DNA of 64,000 nucleotides from Gordionus sp. m RMFG-2023 (lineage: Eukaryota > Nematomorpha > Gordioida > Chordodea > Parachordodidae), in NCBI RefSeq assembly GCF_954871325.1, contig NC_088775.1:10083561-10147560 (forward strand), given 5' to 3'. Position 1 is the first letter of the stretch. Each line of letters starts with the position of its first letter. The translations under genes and the position numbers were made by a program. The notes beneath the pieces are model-generated. The model had not been told where the DNA came from, ran no database searches, and was given only the letters and a program-made list of their open reading frames with translations. Below, in pieces: positions 43,021 through 54,180 of the stretch.

Positions 43021-43854
43021 ATAAAAATTATGTTTCTCGATTTTTTTAAATTTAAGTATTGACCAAATAATTTAATATTAAATTTCTACCTTTTTTATTT
43101 TCTTATCGCTTAGTTAATTAAATTTAATGTTTATTTATAAAGTTACATTTATTTGTTACTTCTGCAAAAAAATTAAATAATATAAACTTTTTTCTTGGAT
43201 TAAAAAAAAGGTATAAAAATTTAGTCAGATTTTATTATAATATATGTCTTAGTTCTTATCTTATAAATTACAATAATTTAATAACAGTTTCTGAGGGAAG
43301 TAGATGTTAAAAATATCTCCAAACATAATTTTTCCTTTTTTAAACCTTATAAGAAATGATACGAATACTTGTGGATAATAGATAACATGCCATTTACAAT
43401 AAAATTTCAAAAGATTCCACTTATAAAAAAAATTGACCAATAGATCTAAGGATTTATTAAAATATATAACATATCATCATGCCGTCTTTCTGACTAATCT
43501 GGCGATCTACGCAACTAATCTGGCACCCCTCATGCAAAAAAGAACAACATTGAAAAATTTTGATCCCACTTTGAATTTTAAAATTAAATGGCTTATTTCT
43601 ATTCAATAGAAATGATTGCCTATGACGATAACCATTATTGGTACCTAGATAATCACAAATAATTATTGATCAATTTTAATTTAGAAATTCTTCTTTCATC
43701 GTTATAATCCTTAATCAAATTTCGACTTATAAAATTTAAAATTTCAATTAGTGACATATATGAATCGATGACATCGGATTAATTAATTTATTCGTGAGAT
43801 AATTTGCTAAAATGTCTCTTTCAGTGTTTTTATTCATTTTAGTTGTTTAAATTA
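43021..43854. other. AT-rich interval, nothing recognised
   Basis: No gene or bounded repeat seen. Confidence 0.4.
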
Positions 43855-44150
43855 TTAATATTTTTGTTCTATCTTGAGAATTGTGAAAAATATTTCAAAA
43901 AATTCAAAATATGATTTGAAGGATAAAAATATATTTTGAATTAAATTTTTCGCAGCATCTATGAGATGAATATAAGTTTCTACCTTGAATTTTTCACGAG
44001 CATCAATAATGAGTTCATCAGAATTCATGGTCAAAGATTCTTTTTCGGATTGTTAAGATTTTCAGAAATTCTTTAAGGTGAATTTCAAGCGCAAAATTGG
44101 CAGCATCAAATAATTCATTATTTCTTAACAAGTCAAAAAGAATTAAAAAA
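43855..44150 (-). pseudogene. hAT-superfamily transposase fragment (ZMYM1/DUF4371-like)
   Basis: Two collinear minus-strand pieces in different frames. About 44150-44030 reads LLRNNELFDAANFALEIHL and TIRKRIFDHEF; 44028-43855 reads MNSDELIIDAREKFKVETYI, HLIDAAKNLIQNIF. The pattern of a Lys/Arg-rich K-R-x-F-D motif followed by F-x-V-x-x-Y-x-x-x-I-D resembles the middle of DUF4371-type hAT transposases. The assignment is tentative; the piece is short and shifted. Confidence 0.4.
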
Positions 44151-45563
44151 TATTTGCTATATATAATTAGCTATTTTTGTCATTTTTTATTGGAGAATTT
44201 GCATTAATTTACTGACGAATTGTATTTCATCAATTTTCGTTCTGATCTCTTATGAAATATAATCATATATTTTTCTAAAATTATAACGATTCAATTTCAA
44301 TCTTTGAATAATGTTAAATTGTCTTAATATTTTTCATATCAACTGGCTATTAAAGCTGAGAACGGGCTCTTTTTATAATAGAAAACAAAAATGTTTGAAA
44401 TATCATTTACACAGTCGTTATTTGTTAATGATAAAATTCTTCGTAAGGTTAAAGCAAGGAAAGTAAAAGGGTATGTTTTAATTCAAGATCAATTTTGTTG
44501 GTGACCATTCTCTTTGCCTCAAATGTTGACTACATTATAATTACCCCTGGCATCGTGTAAATTTTAAACATAGAAAAATATTCAAATTTTTTTCCCCAAC
44601 ATAGAAAAATATTCAAATTTTTTTCCTCCAAAAAAAATACCGGCGCTTAACATTGCATAATACTCTGCGTTAATAACATAGCAGGTCTTGATATTATATT
44701 CTTATGCGCGTTTAACTTATTAGGCCTGGCCCAAATTAAACAAAATGAATAATATTTTGACTGTCAACACAAATATGGCAAAGTTGGGCAGTATATCAAT
44801 TACTGTAATTGATTCCACTTTAATAAAAGGAATTATTAATGTAGCAGTTTTGCATAATTTTTAATAGATAATTATAAAGCATTACTAATAATAATAAATA
44901 ATATGATCATGATATTTATTTCCGTAAAAAGTTTATTCATTATTGGATTATATGATATATTATTTTTGGATTATTAAATTTTACAATAAAGTTGAAGTTA
45001 AAATTGTAGTTACATTGATCTTAAATAAGTTTTAGTAAAAATTTGAAGTAAAAAATTAGGACGTAACTAATTAATATAATTAATTACAGTTTTTTAATCA
45101 TGTAATTAGTAATTATAATTACATTGAATTTATTTTTTTTTTTATATAAAAAACGATTTTAAAAAATGACAATTATTCATTTATATTTTATTTTATAATT
45201 CTTGGCTGGTAAATATTCGAGTAAACAGGCGTGATAAATTTTTTTTTTAAATTTGGTAGTCTAATTTCTAGCACAAATTGATCATTCTTATTAAACTTTG
45301 GCTGTTTACAGTAATGACTATTCTTTACTAAATAAATAATAGAACCGATTTAAATAACGACCTGTTTAAAAATAGGCATTTTAAAAAAGATATCAGTTAA
45401 AAATAAATTCAATATCATTTGTTAATTTAGTATGATATATAAATACAGTTCTAATATTCGTCAATGATAATTCATTTTGCAAAACAGAATTTGATTCTAA
45501 TTTTTAGCATAAACGTTTTAATATAATCTTTATAATTTATTTATATGTAATCTTTACATTTAA
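44151..45563. other. AT-rich interval with short tandem repeat
   Basis: A 30-bp unit (ACATAGAAAAATATTCAAAT..) is duplicated in tandem at ~44570-44630. A short segment at 44418-44470 has an acceptor-like TTTACACAG and donor-like GGGTATGT around an open frame (SLFVNDKILRKVKARKVKG), unrecognised. Confidence 0.35.
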
Positions 45564-45850
45564 CAGAGACATGCAGGCCTGGTCATAAGTCCGATCCGGG
45601 CACATCGGCCGGGCCGTATTTTAATTTTTTAAATATATTCGGGCCTGCCGGGCCAAAAAATTTCTATTAAAAAACACCCGATATTTATTTTGAAACTAAC
45701 AATTTTAAATAGCTATAAAAATTAAAAATAAATATAAATTTTAAAAAAATCAGGGCCAGGCTTAAAAACATAAGTGCCGGGCCGGGCCAAAAAAAATTGA
45801 AAAAAGAAATCCTTGCCGGGTCATGCAAATGGCACCTTTGCAGGTCTTTC
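45564..45850. mobile_element. hAT-type GGCC-rich MITE (family A)
   Basis: Left end CAGAGACATGCAGGCCTGG; right end, complemented, GAAAGACCTGCAAAGG. CGGGCC/GGCCCG tracts lie inside. Flanks ACATTTAA and ATATTAAT agree at only 5 of 8, so the exact ends are uncertain. Confidence 0.6.
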
Positions 45851-47972
45851 ATATTAATATTATATTATCAAACATAAAAATACAAATTGTAATTATGAAT
45901 TAAATTTTAATAAAAATTATGTATTATCATTTAAGCTATTAAAAATTAGAATTTTTTTTTATTAAATCCTACTCTAATTTTTTTTACAATTAAGGTGAAA
46001 AGGAATTGGAAATACTAATTAATATACTCTATAAAATTATGATTACCCGTAATTAGTAATTAATTACTGTTTTTAGAAAGGAATTAGTAATCATAATTAA
46101 TTATAAAATTTTATAAGTAATAGCATTTAGGAGTTATACACCTTAGAATTATTAGAGCTTTGCACGGACCTGTCAGAATCCGATCCGTTTGAACTCGGAT
46201 CAATAATTTTTGCTTAGCGTGCGTATAATCTGGGCGTGAATTAATCCTTAAATGCACAAATCAATAAGAGGAGAATGAAAACAATAAATAAGGAAATAAA
46301 ATGTTGATTTTATGGGATACTTTACAAACTCATTTAATATTATCTAAACCCGTCAGAAAACTCAACAAAGTCAGTGCTGGAAGGGTGAGGGGGGGGGGGG
46401 TCATATTTATTCCATAAAGTCTATACTTTTATAGATCTCTCCCCATAGAACAATTAATTATTTTTAAATGTTTTTAATTTTTAATAATAAAAAGCATAGA
46501 AAGAATCGAAACTTGAAATAACATATGATAAACTCAAAGGAAAACATTTTTTTATCTCATTCTACCCAAACTATTAACCTAAACTGCACCTCCAATGTCA
46601 TATAATATTTATTTTTTTTTTAAAAATAGGTTAACGCTATTTTTAACCCCTGCCTGAATTTGCTCAAAATTAAATAAATAAATTTAAGCCATACAAAAAT
46701 TTTAGTAAAAACGAATCAATTAAAGTGAAAATTATGGATTATATTTTTATATCAAAAGAGCAAGGTTATCTTAAGGGGGGAGGAGGGGAGGTGGGCTATT
46801 TACTAATAGAGAAAAATAACTAAAACGGGTCATCAAAATAATTCTTATTTACCTTTTTAAATAAAATTCGTTCCTCTTATTTGTCTACTACTACTACCCT
46901 AAAAATGATTATAATATCAACAAATTCACTTTTGTATTCCATCTAATATACGTATAAAATTCTTAGAATGTTTAAAAATTATTTCGTCAGTTTTTTTTCC
47001 ATTTCGGGCTCATACGTACATTTGTAATGATCAGTGGCTCTCTTTATTTTTTATAATATAAATAAAATTAAGGGGGTATTTTTCTTCTTCTTAGATTTTC
47101 ATTCAAATCTTTATATTTAATTCTATGGTATGATGGCTAGTAACCATGGCTAGTAACCTCTTTACTATATATTTATTATTAATCATATATAACCTGATAT
47201 AATTAGGAATATAAATTATCTTTTACCCCTGGGTCGAAACCTGTAAGCGACAAATTTTTCCCACCCAAGCCACTCTTTACAGACCGGACTCAACCCGAAC
47301 AAAAATTTCTGGCCCAAATTCAAACATAGAATTGATTACATATTCCCGACGCAGACCCGAAAAGTAAATTATAAAAAAAAATACTTACCCTCAAATTTAT
47401 TAATTTTTTTTTAAAATACGCTATTATAAGAAATTATCTTGCAATGAACAAAATTGTAAAATGATATACAATCAAATTAATTATTTATTTTGTCTCAGAA
47501 ATAATTGTAGATATTCATGACGAAAATTAAATATCCATAATTATTATTATTCTCTAGTTTAAAAATCTTAACTTGAAGATAATCATAAATAATCCTGACA
47601 TATCCAAAATATTAGATAGATATTCTTAAACAAAAGATTATAAAAAATATTTACTTATTAGAAATTAATTCAAAATAATTTATTTGATTTTTGATTTGAT
47701 GATGATTGACGTGAAGTTTGTTATAGTTTTAGACATCTTAATTTCTCACATTTATCTCATTTTTGGTTAAATTATAAACATAAATGTTTTCCAAACCAGA
47801 CCAAACCCGACCCATGTCAACATTCTAAATAGACAAACAAAGAGCAATAAAATAATATTTTAATTAAATTTAGAATAATTTGTTAAAAATACAAGGCAGA
47901 AAATATATGTATGATTAAAATTAAGTTTAATTTATATAAATTTAAAAGGTATATTATTTACTGATGTTAAAT
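45851..47972. other. AT-rich interval with G/C runs and a GC-rich repeat fragment
   Basis: No gene. Poly-G near 46390-46400, a GC-rich repeat remnant at ~47225-47825 (CCCCTGGGTCGAAACC on the left, AAACCCGACCCATG on the right), and a short tandem pair ATGGCTAGTAACC near 47133-47158. Confidence 0.4.
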
Positions 47973-48684
47973 TAAAGATTTGCAAAGCCCTTCTCGTTTA
48001 AAAGCCCGTCTCGTGGGTTAGGCCGGAAATTAAAAAAAAAATTTAACGGCTGGGAAAAATTATAATGGGGCGGGCAATTAGTGCATAAAAAATTTTCGAG
48101 CCTGGCCGGACAATTTATGCATAAAATATCAGGTAAGGCCTCTCAAATTTCTGATTTTTCTTAAAATTTTTCCAGCCCAGGAAAAAAAATTTTACTATAT
48201 TTTTTGAATTTCAATCGAATATTTTGATTTTGATTATACTAATTGAAAATAAATCAATATGCTTATTTCTTTGTATTTTAAGAGCTGTCTAACTAAATAG
48301 CTCAGTCTTTAGATAATATAGAAAATTCAGAAAAAATTAAACAACTTATTTATGATATGATACAATTACGAATGCCCAACACAGATACAATTAATTTATA
48401 AACCTGTTGTATAAATAGATGGTCATAGAGGAGAAATATAAGAGCCTTATTGACATTTGGAAAAAATTAGAAAAATTTGATGGCCGGATAATTCTTAAAA
48501 AGGAATTAACCGGCTGGATCAGATTTTTAGTAAATTAACGGGCCGGGCCTAACTTTGCATAAAATCTTATAGGACCGGGTTGGACAAATAGGGGCGATAT
48601 TGGCAAAAATATTTTCGGGCTGAGCCGAACAACTTGTTCAAAATTCTTAACGTGTCAAAGCAAGCCGGGCTTTGCAGATTTCTA
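47973..48684. mobile_element. hAT-type GGCC-rich element (family A), diverged
   Basis: Left TAAAGATTTGCAAAGCCC and right, complemented, TAGAAATCTGCAAAGCCC. Flanks TGTTAAAT and ATCTAAAT agree at 5 of 8. Repeated GGCCGG/CGGGCC motifs occur along its length. Confidence 0.65.
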
Positions 48685-48739
48685 ATCTAAATTATATGAA
48701 CTTATTAATTTATTCAGTACTTTAATTTTACTTTATAGG

Positions 48740-49180
48740 TCGATTCCAAACTATTTGATTCAAGTTGTCTTCTTTAAATTCGTCAGCATGATTTCTTCCA
48801 TCTACCTATATTTCACAAACATGCTTTCTTTTTCTCGCCAATATTAATGTACCATTTATTTATTTAAATTTTCTTTTAATTTATTTGTAAAAAATTTTCC
48901 TTTTATTTCTTCTAAGACTATAAGCAATCTCTATATATTATTGCGGTATGAGATTTTTTCCATATATTTTTATATATATCACTTTCTTGGGTGATCTTTA
49001 TTTTATTTTTCAACCTTCTAATCACTCTTTCTACCTTACCGTTCATCTATGGGTGGTAAGGGCTTGACGAGGTACATCCAGTTCCATTGATTTTACAGGA
49101 GAATCTTTATATTCCGTTTTTGGGAACAATATTTTGAAGAACATCAAACCATGTATATGAGCGTTTATTACTATTAACCA
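48740..49180 (-). pseudogene. Retrotransposon integrase fragment
   Basis: Minus-strand reading near 49075-48985: SSSPYHP, a stop, then MNGKVERVIRRLKNKIK. This is the SPYHPxxNGxxERxxxxLK signature at the end of Ty3/gypsy-type integrase cores. Upstream (to ~49180) and downstream (to ~48740) coding is broken by stops and shifts. It is unrelated in position to the plus-strand pol relic at 11.6-13.5 kb. Confidence 0.65.
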
Positions 49181-49479
49181 GTTTCTAATCTAGTGTCCTT
49201 GACAAATTAAAATAGAATAGTCTATAAATAGTGTGTGACTAACATGTTAAGGCATCATTTTGGCATTTTCCCACTAACATCCCAGAATAAAGTGTCCACC
49301 CCCTAATACTCAATTCTTAATGGCCAAAAATTTTCCTAATCTTATAGTTTGAAGGAAAATTTTCAAAATTAAAGAAATACTAAGTATATTTTTTTATCGA
49401 TATTCCAAAATTAATGTTTATTAATTTGTATAATTTACTTGAATATTATTATATATTCTTTTTACATCTTGTTCTTGAG

Positions 49480-49577
49480 AGGAATTTTATTTGCGAAAAC
49501 GTATTAAACCTCATGCTCGATCTAAGACAAGAAAAATTAAATTCTCTCGTCATTGTGAGTATCTATTATTAAAATAA
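49480..49577 (+). CDS. MRPL22-like exon (mitochondrial ribosomal protein L22), tentative
   Basis: After an acceptor-like TTGTTCTTGAG (ends 49479) the frame reads EFYLRKRIKPHARSKTRKI then KFSRHCEYLLLK and stops at 49575-49577. The KRIxxHAR motif, followed after about ten residues by RHC-x-Y, resembles the C-terminal part of animal MRPL22, which lines the exit tunnel of the mitochondrial large subunit. A strong GTGAGT donor occurs within it (49555), which would truncate the frame after SRH. No other MRPL22 exon was found nearby. Could be a gene fragment or a chance likeness. Confidence 0.35.
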
Positions 49578-51611
49578 TATTTCCAATTCTAAAAATCCTT
49601 GTAGTAAGAATAACCTAGAATTTACCTTAAAAAAACAATTAATTTTCGATAGATTGATATAAATATTTATTTGGAAAAATATATCTATTTTTCTTTCAAA
49701 TCTTTACTCGAACCCTGTTTTATAGGATGGGATCATTAAAATAAATAGTTTTATGCAATCACATGATTTTTCACTTCGAATATAGCTAAAACTTTACGCC
49801 ATATTGTCTCTAAAGGTCAGCATCAGATAGAAAGTAAAAATTTTGTCATATATTCTTCTTTATCTTTGAAGTTTAAAGTTTAGAGTTGTTAAAAATTTTA
49901 TCACCCCCCTCTCCCCCCATCTCTAAAATTTTACATCCCATAACCCCATCTTACCATTCACTAAAAATAAAAATAAGTCAAATCAAAACTAACCTTAACC
50001 CCCCCCCCCCTTTCTCCAATTTTATAGATAAATATCACATTATAATAGATATTATGGGTGTTAGATAGTTAACCTTACCCAATATTATATTGAATCATAA
50101 ATATATATATAATTTTTATAACCATATCTAATTGATGAATATAATAATTCATAATGTATAAACAGTATATTACGATATATTTCTACATAACAGTAATAAT
50201 AGCACCTTCTGCCTGCCCCCCTCCAATGTCAGCTACTATTGATTAATAATTCCTTCTACCCATGGTAAGTTACAAGTGATAGTTCAAAAAACTGTTAACC
50301 TTTCCAGTTTTCCATAAATAATAAACTCTTAAAAATAAATGTAAAAAAGAAGTAGATGAATATTATAAAAGAAAAAGTATATATATATTTATTTAACAAA
50401 TATTATATCTGTACGATCTCCCTATAATTAATAGTTGTGTGTATAATGCTTTAGCTCTTTATAGTTAGGACAGAAATTAAAAAATATTAACTAATATAGA
50501 AGCATACTATCACATTTATTACCATTGTTTTCCACGAAATCGATATATTTGATTTTTAACTAGAACTCAGGATTCTTTCAAGGGGAAAAAATTGCGCCTA
50601 ATTTTAGGTGACCCTCGAGAAAGATTTTACACAGCAAATGGATATCAAGGGAGATATGCAGATCACATTGCATATCAATCAACTGTTCGATCAATTTGAG
50701 AACCCCCTCGCGTTTTAAATATATTTATCAAAAGTTCATTTTTTATAAAACATGTTGTTTTTTTAAAATGAATAAAAAAAATTAATTCATTCCTTTCAGA
50801 ATATCGGTTGAGCCTTTTCATTTCAGCATGGCTTTTTTACTGATAGGAGGGGCTGCCCATTTGATAAATGAACTTATTTCAATATTGAAATCAAATGATT
50901 ATATTTATTGTTGCTATTTTGTAACTATTTTATATAATACATACAGTAAAATATAATAGTTTGTAACACCAAAATAAATTATATCTAAATTTTACGTATT
51001 CATATCATATATATTTTAGAAATATGTATTTTATCGGTATCGAGGGATGTTTTTAGAATTTATATAGACTTAAGTAGAGTTAACAAGTCTGAATTTGATA
51101 TTGCTTTATACAGCCGTAATTTATATGAAAATCTTTAAAGTATATAACTTATTCTAAAATTGATTTTTTTAAAAATATTTTTAATTAGATTATAGTAATT
51201 ATTTTTGAAAATTACCTTTTAAAATTTCAACATACTAAAATTCCGAAAGCTGAGGAGTGGTTATCTTAATAAATAATAAAAATATATCGAAAACATGTTG
51301 AATTAATATCATTGTGATCGAAAATCTGATTTTACCTGTTTCACCAAAAGCAAGGAAATATAAATTAAAGTGTATTAAATTATAAATGCAATGTTTGAAA
51401 TAGATAAAGCCACGTCAAAATTTAACCACAACTGATAGGAGTTTGAGGTTGCTATTGAGGAGAACACTCTACTTAAATGGGGAACAAAATATTTAAAAAA
51501 GTAATGAGCGATTTATATAATTTAGGTGATAATTTATAAACAGTTAATTTATTTAAATCACCTTATTTTTATTATTATTAATGGTTTCACTTTCATAGCT
51601 CTCAAAATTAG
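49578..51611. other. AT-rich interval with C-runs and an unassigned frame at 50.56 kb
   Basis: Poly-C runs at ~49903-49918 and 50000-50011. At 50564-50699 (plus), after TTTTTAACTAG, an open frame reads KKLRLILGDPRERFYTANGY then QGRYADHIAYQSTVRSI and stops. Its amino-acid make-up is unlike random AT-rich frames. I do not recognise it. A short frame LSRVNKSEFDIALYSRNLYE at ~51070-51140 is also unassigned. Confidence 0.35.
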
Positions 51612-51760
51612 CTATAAAAATATTTGCAATTCCAACAACTATTTCATCTGAACAAGGATTTAGCATTGCTGGAAAGTTATTAGAACAAAGAAGTTGAGTC
51701 CAGAAAATGTGGATACATTAATATTCTTGCATTATAATCACAAAAATATTAACAAATATT
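51612..51760 (+). pseudogene. hAT transposase C-terminal (hATC) fragment
   Basis: Reads LAIKIFAIPTTISSEQGFSI then AGKLLEQRS, and after a frameshift LSPENVDTLIFLHYN. This is the hATC dimerisation motif (the ALxxFAIPxTSxxSERxFS pattern) with key positions altered (SEQGFS for SERxFS). Upstream coding is not recognisable. A GC-rich tail with GGTGGGTGGG and GGGCAGG motifs (51945-52120) may be the element's right end. Confidence 0.65.
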
Positions 51761-51944
51761 AATTTTATATTTTCTTTTATAAATATATGACTTCACCATT
51801 CCTTATCCGAAATTTAAATTTAATATTTTTTATCCTTTAATAATGTATTTTTTAAATTATAAAGCTTTTTAGGAGTGTAGCGCTTATGCTAAATTTTATT
51901 TTTATTGAATGCTTAAAACAATTGAATTGAGGCATATTTAAATT

Positions 51945-52125
51945 TTATATGGGTGGGTGGGTAAAATTTTAGACTAATGGGGGGATGGGTAAGGAATTTT
52001 AGACTAATGGGCTGAAGGGCAGGTAAACCTTTTAAAACTATGAGCGGGTTGGGCAGGTGGATCAAATATTTATTAAACATTGGGTGGGCAAGCTTGTGAT
52101 CTTTAAACCTACCCGGAGACATCTA
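51945..52125. repeat. GGGTGGGT/GGGCAGG-rich terminal-type repeat
   Basis: ATGGGTGGGTGGGTAAAATT, then three spaced units with GACTAATGGG and GGGCAGGT before CTACCCGGAGACATCTA. Probably the subterminal end of the hAT copy whose hATC fragment is just upstream. Confidence 0.5.
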
Positions 52126-52678
52126 CTAGGGATATTAAGTGAGAAATGATTTCAGCGCCAAGCCCTTTAATGTTACAATCACCATAGCTACCCTAGGTTT
52201 TCCTCAAATACATCAAACTATTTAATATAAGGGAATAAGAAAGTAGAACATTCACATGTTTGTAGGTAAGCCGCACGTACTTGTAATGAAAATAGTCCTA
52301 GGAATATTACTTAAACGTCTGTGGGCTGTTTAAAAAGGGTTGGGGAGATAAACACAGCCAACACCCATAAATTGCATATATATTATATTTAATTCCTTTA
52401 TAAGGCAAGGGAAGGGCCGATTTAAGTATCCATGTTAAATATTGGATTCTGTTTTTGGGAATTCTAGGCCAATAACTTTATACCATGTTGATATTAGGAA
52501 TCGAATGAAATGAATTTAGATATCTCTAAAATACATATATGTATATAATTAATAACCTTTGTTCAAAAATTGTTGCATCGGATGATCCGGACCCCAAAAC
52601 CAAAACCATATTAGGGATATTTAAATTATATCAAACCACCGAATATTCAATGATCTATCAATCCCATTTTAAATTTTT

Positions 52679-54048
52679 ATGAAAATTTTAAAAAAAGCTC
52701 AGAAACCAAATATTGTTTTGAGATGTGTGGATCAAATCTCAGTTGTTTGTTTTCTTAAAAATTATGTACAACATATATTTTGTAAAGAGCAATTATTATT
52801 ATCAGGTACCCTCTTATATACAATCATTTTTTAAATAATTGATAGGAACAAATAAAGGTCTCTTAAATTTATGGAGTTTGATGGATGAAACCTATCTCTT
52901 GAAAATGGAAGCTCATAATAAATCTATTTTGCATATTGTTGAAATATATAATAAGGACCAGATAAGCTTAATATTTACACAGGCTATTGGTGGTGAATGC
53001 AAATTATGGGATTTTGAATCATATTCTCTGACATTAAGATGTAAACATAATATTATTAGCCACTATAATATTTATATGTATATGATTAGATAAATTTAAT
53101 ATAGATTATCATGGATTTTGTAAGGGAGTTATATCTAATGTTGAAATAAATCAAAATAAACTTCAATATTTAATTATTCCATCTGAAAATGATATTATAA
53201 CTTTTTATGATCTGAAATTTCAAACCATAATTAAAAAATATTCTATACATAATTTTAAAGACAAAAATTATAAAGATATTTTGCTGGGCTCAATAATGTG
53301 CATGGAGATATTTGAGAAATCATATTCTACAAAAAATATTAATATCTCATATTTATTAATAGGCTTTGAAAGTGGAGTTATAGCTATGTTCAAAATTATT
53401 GGGACAATTGATAATATGAATTCTTTTAAAATAGAGCTAAATTTGATTGAATATTCTAAGGAAGTATATAAACTAATTCAAGATGTTTCAGCTGGTATTC
53501 ACGAATATCTGGGTCCTATATTTTCTTTAGAATATGATCATAATCTAAACATTGGTTTTGGGCTTTCATCCATGATAAATGCACATCAGTTTGCTTTTAA
53601 AATTATTGAATCTGACAAAAATGCCAAGATCAATAATATGTCTAGTATAGTTCTAATTAAAGATCTCAGTTATAAAATAAATGAAATATGTAACTCTAAC
53701 AATGGTTCAGAAAATTATCACAATGAATTAAAAATTATACCTCCAAATAAAAACAATTTTGAATCCAAGAATATCATTTTAGTTATAACAGGTGGTTCAT
53801 ATAAACAATGTGATTACTCTATAAAAGTTTTACTTATTAATTGTGAAAATTTATCAAAATCCAGTGTAATACAAAATTTTGACCTAAATTTCCATGTGAA
53901 TAATATAACTACTATAGATATTTTAGATGTAGAGTATAAGAAAGATGTGAATAAAAATTTTATGACCAGAAATATTATTATAGCAGCTGGAGCAAGGGAT
54001 TTCTTGATATCAATATGGGATATAGAGTTAGTTGATATATACAATTAA
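52679..54048 (+). CDS. GNB1L: GNB1L-like WD-repeat protein, three exons
   Basis: GNB1L is a small WD40 beta-propeller protein linked to PIKK (ATM/ATR) stability with the TTT complex. Exons: 52679-52805, 52846-53040 and 53105-54048; GT-AG introns of 40 and 64 bp; the frame is kept (phase 1 at both). The product is 421 residues, longer than the human protein (327). The order of motifs matches: PNIVLRCVDQISVV near the start, LLLSGTNKGLLNLWSL (WD repeat 1), GECKLWDF (repeat 2), YHGFCKGV, then SIMCMEIF with YLLIGFESGVIAMFKI, and the terminal IIAAGARDFLISIWDIE. The extra length lies mainly between the middle repeats (residues ~230-370), rich in Asn, Ile and Lys. The ATG at 52679 is chosen because it gives the family start; TAA at 54046-54048. 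The GH35 gene converges on it 132 bp downstream. Confidence 0.82.
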
Positions 54049-54180
54049 ATATATTAACACATATAATGATTAAGCTGTGACAATTTAAAATAAAATAAAG
54101 TCACCCATAATTTTATTATAATTCAATTGAGTTTATTGAATATAAATAAATATCTCCAACATTGACAATTATTTTTTGTT

